A stretch of 8,719 nt of DNA from Oscillospiraceae bacterium. Lineage in GTDB: Bacteria; Bacillota; Clostridia; Oscillospirales; UBA929. The notes under the pieces are model-generated. The model searched no databases, was not told where the DNA came from, and saw nothing but the letters and a program-made list of their open reading frames with translations. Where the stretch lies: NCBI GenBank assembly GCA_031282535.1, contig JAITDM010000305.1, positions 1 through 8,719 on the forward strand, in the 5' to 3' direction. Position numbers and translations under genes: made by a program. Below, piece after piece: positions 7,221 through 8,719 of the stretch (positions are counted from its first letter, which is position 1; every line of letters starts with the position of its first letter).

Positions 7221-8021
7221 TCAAAGAAAGATCTCCGCCTCGTATGTAAACGCCGCGCCCGCCGCGCGGCCGGGCCGGGGCCGGTCGAAGGTCCATGTCA
7301 TTTTGTTTGGTGAAACACCGATTTCACTGGCGACCTCCATCTGCGTCTTGCCGTCGAAGAACCGGAGCGCCAGAATGTGGCGTTCCCGCTCGCTCAGCCG
7401 GCCGACGGCCTCCCGGAGGGCGATGCGGTCCAGCCAGTGTTCGTCCGTGTTTTTTTTGTCGCGGACCTGGTCCATGACACAGACGGTGTCGCCGCCGTCC
7501 GAGTAGACGGGCTCAAACAGGGAGATGGGCTCCATGATGGCCTCCAGCGCGAACACCACATCCTCCCGCGGCAGGCCGAGGTCCTTGGCGATCTCCTCGA
7601 CGGTGGGCTCCCGCTGGCCGGCGCTGGTCAGCCGCTCTTTGGCCTGGAGCACCTTGTAGGCCGTGTCGCGCGTGGAGCGGCTGACCCGTACGGAGCTGCT
7701 GTCCCGCAGGTAGCGGCGGATCTCGCCGATGATCATCGGCACGGCATAAGTGGAAAATTTTACCATGTGAGAGAGGTCGAAGTTGTCGATGGCCTTGATG
7801 AGTCCGATGCAGCCCACCTGGAACAGGTCGTCGAGCATCTCTCCGCGGCCGGCGAAGCGCTGGATGACGCTGAGTACGAGGCGCAAATTTCCGGAGATCA
7901 GCGCCTCGCGCGCCGTCCGGTCTCCCTCCTTGGTTTTGGCCAGCAGGGCGTTCATCTCCTGGTTGGGCAGCACCTTGAGTTTGGCGGTGTTCACACCGCA
8001 GATCTCCACTTTGCCGTACAT
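7221..8021 (-). CDS. sigG: RNA polymerase sigma factor SigG, with aberrant C-terminus
   Basis: SigG is the late forespore-specific sigma factor of endospore formers; it directs RNA polymerase to genes such as those for small acid-soluble spore proteins and germination proteins. The product has 266 residues (B. subtilis SigG: about 260). KVEICGV is at 4-10, GNLRLVLSVIQRF at 44-56, and core-binding region 2 contains DDLFQVGCIGLIKAIDNFDL from 64 to 83 and KFSTYAVPMIIGEIRRYLRD from 88 to 107. Region 3 spans about 115-190, with SLFEPVYSDGGD at 167-178. Region 4 starts near 205 and holds RFFDGKTQMEVASEIGVS at 220-237. The family then normally continues SQAQVSRLEK plus a basic helix. Here residues 238-266 are an unrelated tail (PNKMTWTFDRPRP...) that removes the -35-reading helix. 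No other frame downstream encodes the missing part. I chose the ATG at 8021 for its GGGAGG site and its family-like N-terminus; an ATG at 8045 is possible. The identity is sure, the function is not. Confidence 0.93.
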   Translation of the reverse strand: MYGKVEICGVNTAKLKVLPNQEMNALLAKTKEGDRTAREALISGNLRLVLSVIQRFAGRGEMLDDLFQVGCIGLIKAIDNFDLSHMVKFSTYAVPMIIGEIRRYLRDSSSVRVSRSTRDTAYKVLQAKERLTSAGQREPTVEEIAKDLGLPREDVVFALEAIMEPISLFEPVYSDGGDTVCVMDQVRDKKNTDEHWLDRIALREAVGRLSERERHILALRFFDGKTQMEVASEIGVSPNKMTWTFDRPRPGRAAGAAFTYEAEIFL

Positions 8022-8056
8022 GGTATGTTCCCTCCCTGTCCGCATCTCTTCCTTCA

Positions 8057-8086
8057 CAGTATGCCTCGACCGGGAAAAGAACATAC
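8057..8086 (-). promoter_or_regulatory. SigG-type promoter of sigG
   Basis: On the minus strand, GTATG (8086-8082) and CATACTG (8063-8057) are 18 bases apart. The B. subtilis SigG consensus, as I recall it, is GHATR, 17-18 bases, CATWHTA; only the last -10 base differs. Transcription would start near 8050, about 30 bases before the sigG ATG at 8021, leaving room for the GGGAGG ribosome binding site. This fits the known autoregulation of sigG. The -35 lies within one arm of the nested inverted repeat at 8081-8126. The -10 fits the SigF pattern (GGNNANAHT) less well. Confidence 0.6.
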
Positions 8087-8126
8087 CAGCGGCGCCCAAC
8101 CGGGCGCCGCAGAAAGGATGGTATGT
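8081..8126. repeat. nested inverted repeat in the sigG/ylmC spacer
   Basis: The outer arms are ACATACCA (8081-8088) and TGGTATGT (8119-8126), a perfect 8-bp match. The inner arms are GCGGCGCCC (8089-8097) and GGGCGCCGC (8102-8110), a perfect 9-bp match around the tetraloop AACC. An 8-base bulge (AGAAAGGA, 8111-8118) lies on one side between inner and outer stems, so 17 base pairs could form. The outer arms contain the candidate -35 elements of both divergent promoters. No straight T-run follows on either strand, so a normal intrinsic terminator is unlikely. Confidence 0.75.
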
Positions 8127-8149
8127 GGACAGGGGAATTTAGCATATCC
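8121..8149 (+). promoter_or_regulatory. weak SigG-like promoter facing the ylmC-like gene
   Basis: GTATG (8121-8125) is followed after 17 bases by CATATCC (8143-8149). The -35 fits the SigG pattern fully. The -10 matches 5 of 7 positions of CATWHTA and lacks the final T-A. Transcription would start near 8157, about 40 bases before the ylmC-like start. It mirrors the sigG promoter, so the pair may be divergent forespore promoters. The weak -10 keeps confidence low. Confidence 0.35.
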
Positions 8150-8198
8150 TGTAAACACGTCACACCTGACTGTTATCTGAAATTGGGGGTGTTGAGAG

Positions 8199-8489
8199 AT
8201 GGAGCTTCTTCGCATGGAGGAACTGCGCTGCAAGGAGGTGATCAACATTTGCGACGGCGCCCGGCTGGGATTTCCCGGCGACATGGAATTCGACCGGGCC
8301 ACCGGGCGGGTGACCGCGCTGGTGGTACCGGGGCCGGCGCGGTTTTTTGGTTTATTTGGGCATGGGGACGACGTGGTGATCCCCTGGGAACACATCCGCC
8401 GCATCGGCGACGACATCGTTCTGATCGAGTCCGAAATCCGCCCCCCCGCCCCGAAAGGCTTCAAACGCTACCGCTTCTGGTGCGGGTGA
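8199..8489 (+). CDS. YlmC/YmxH-family sporulation protein (PRC-barrel)
   Basis: This is a small PRC-barrel protein of the YlmC/YmxH family, which is widespread in spore-forming Firmicutes, often near sigG; its biochemical role is not established. The 96-residue product has no signal peptide or membrane helix and so is probably cytoplasmic. Family-typical stretches are LRCKEVINICDGARLGF (9-25), EFDRATGRVTALVVPGP (30-46), RFFGLFG (48-54), VVIPWEHIRRIGDDIVL (59-75), and a basic end with GFKRYRFW. Two starts are possible: ATG at 8199 with GGGGGT 9 bases upstream, or ATG at 8214 (MEELRCKEV...) with GGAG 9 bases upstream, closer to the usual family length. It is divergent from sigG across a 177-base spacer with SigG-like promoter elements. 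Its stop is 10 bases from the stop of the convergent gene at the right edge. Confidence 0.9.
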   Translation: MELLRMEELRCKEVINICDGARLGFPGDMEFDRATGRVTALVVPGPARFFGLFGHGDDVVIPWEHIRRIGDDIVLIESEIRPPAPKGFKRYRFWCG

Positions 8490-8499
8490 GAGGGGGATG

Positions 8500-8719
8500 T
8501 TACTCCACCCAGTTCAACAGACTTCTTGCCAACCTGTAAACGGTTGTGCAGGATTCAAAAGCCGACGGCGCGGCGGGAATGGTATGGGCCTTGTGCCGTT
8601 CATACCCCAGGCGGGCATTGGCAATCGCGGCCTTTACCTTCTCCTCCGTCAAAAGTGCATCACATACCCGGACAATAACATCTTGGCGTTTTTCATATGG
8701 GAACGAAAGCAATTTACTC
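8500..8719 (-). CDS. unrecognised protein, C-terminal part (cut by right edge)
   Basis: The minus-strand frame is open from the right edge to a TAA at 8502-8500, giving about 72 codons. A TTG at 8712-8710 is possible as a start, but it lacks a convincing ribosome binding site in the few bases available, so I read this as the 3' end of a longer gene. The visible peptide is soluble and mixed-charge, with YEKRQDVIVRVCDALLTEEK in its first third, a Pro/Ala stretch (TIPAAPSAF) in the middle, and the end VYRLARSLLNWVE. I do not recognise the family. By my count 103 of the last 199 bases are G or C, far below the rest of the window, and it uses A+T-ending codons such as ATT, GAA, TTG and AGA. That suggests a different, possibly transferred, origin. 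It converges on the ylmC-like gene with no terminator visible between them. Confidence 0.5.
   Translation of the reverse strand, partial: SKLLSFPYEKRQDVIVRVCDALLTEEKVKAAIANARLGYERHKAHTIPAAPSAFESCTTVYRLARSLLNWVE

Noticed and set aside
7072..7296. A minus-strand frame crossing the end of sigG, considered as the missing SigG tail
   Set aside because: It reads as Arg/Pro/Gly-rich sequence with none of the SQAQVSRLEK or basic helix residues, so it does not restore SigG by frameshift.
8089..8110. The G+C-rich hairpin considered as an intrinsic terminator
   Set aside because: No run of T follows on either strand; only a mixed TGGTATGTTCTTTT follows on the minus strand, and no well-supported gene ends just upstream.
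8581..8606. Inverted repeat GGTATG-N14-CATACC near the right edge
   Set aside because: It has only 6-bp arms within a probable coding region. The resemblance to the sigG spacer octamer is partial and may be chance.
1..8719. CRISPR arrays, tRNA or rRNA genes, insertion sequences, toxin-antitoxin or defence genes
   Set aside because: I saw no regularly spaced repeats, no tRNA-like or rRNA-like sequence, no transposase motifs and no defence-type domains in either strand.

Overview
The window is about 8.7 kb of G+C-rich bacterial DNA that looks chromosomal. It is packed with genes, and almost everything to the left of position 7013 is on the minus strand. Three things point to an endospore-forming, high-G+C member of the Firmicutes/Clostridia: a Gram-positive type PolC replicative polymerase, the forespore sigma factor SigG, and a YlmC/YmxH-family sporulation protein. 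An Oscillospiraceae-like lineage is my guess; the sequence alone does not prove it.

Region 1 (1-7013, minus strand, read right to left) is the conserved Firmicutes housekeeping cluster pyrH - frr - uppS - cdsA - dxr - rseP - ispG - polC, with polC cut by the left edge. The genes are 1 to 29 bases apart or overlap (ATGA between cdsA and dxr, TGATG between uppS and cdsA). I see no terminator or promoter inside the cluster, so it is probably one transcript. It joins UMP phosphorylation (pyrH), ribosome recycling (frr), two MEP isoprenoid steps (dxr, ispG), the polyprenyl carrier lipid for the cell wall (uppS), CDP-diacylglycerol supply (cdsA), a site-2 intramembrane protease (rseP) and DNA replication (polC).

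Region 2 (7014-7220) is a 207-base gap upstream of pyrH. It has an A+T-rich dyad with a weak promoter-like -10 and a hairpin with an A-rich loop in the presumed leader. The rpsB-tsf genes that often precede pyrH are absent here.

Region 3 (7221-8489) is a sporulation pair. sigG (minus) and a ylmC/ymxH-like gene (plus) diverge from a 177-base spacer. The spacer holds a good SigG-type promoter for sigG, a weaker match facing ylmC, and a nested inverted repeat whose outer arms contain both -35 elements. SigG matches the family closely up to about residue 237. It then changes abruptly into an unrelated Pro/Gly/Ala-rich tail that replaces the recognition helix of region 4.2, and no reading frame downstream encodes the missing part.

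Region 4 (8490-8719) holds the 3' end of an unrecognised minus-strand gene of much lower G+C, converging on ylmC with 10 bases between stop codons. I found no complete novel system. The odd points are the SigG tail, the sigG/ylmC spacer and the foreign-looking right edge.
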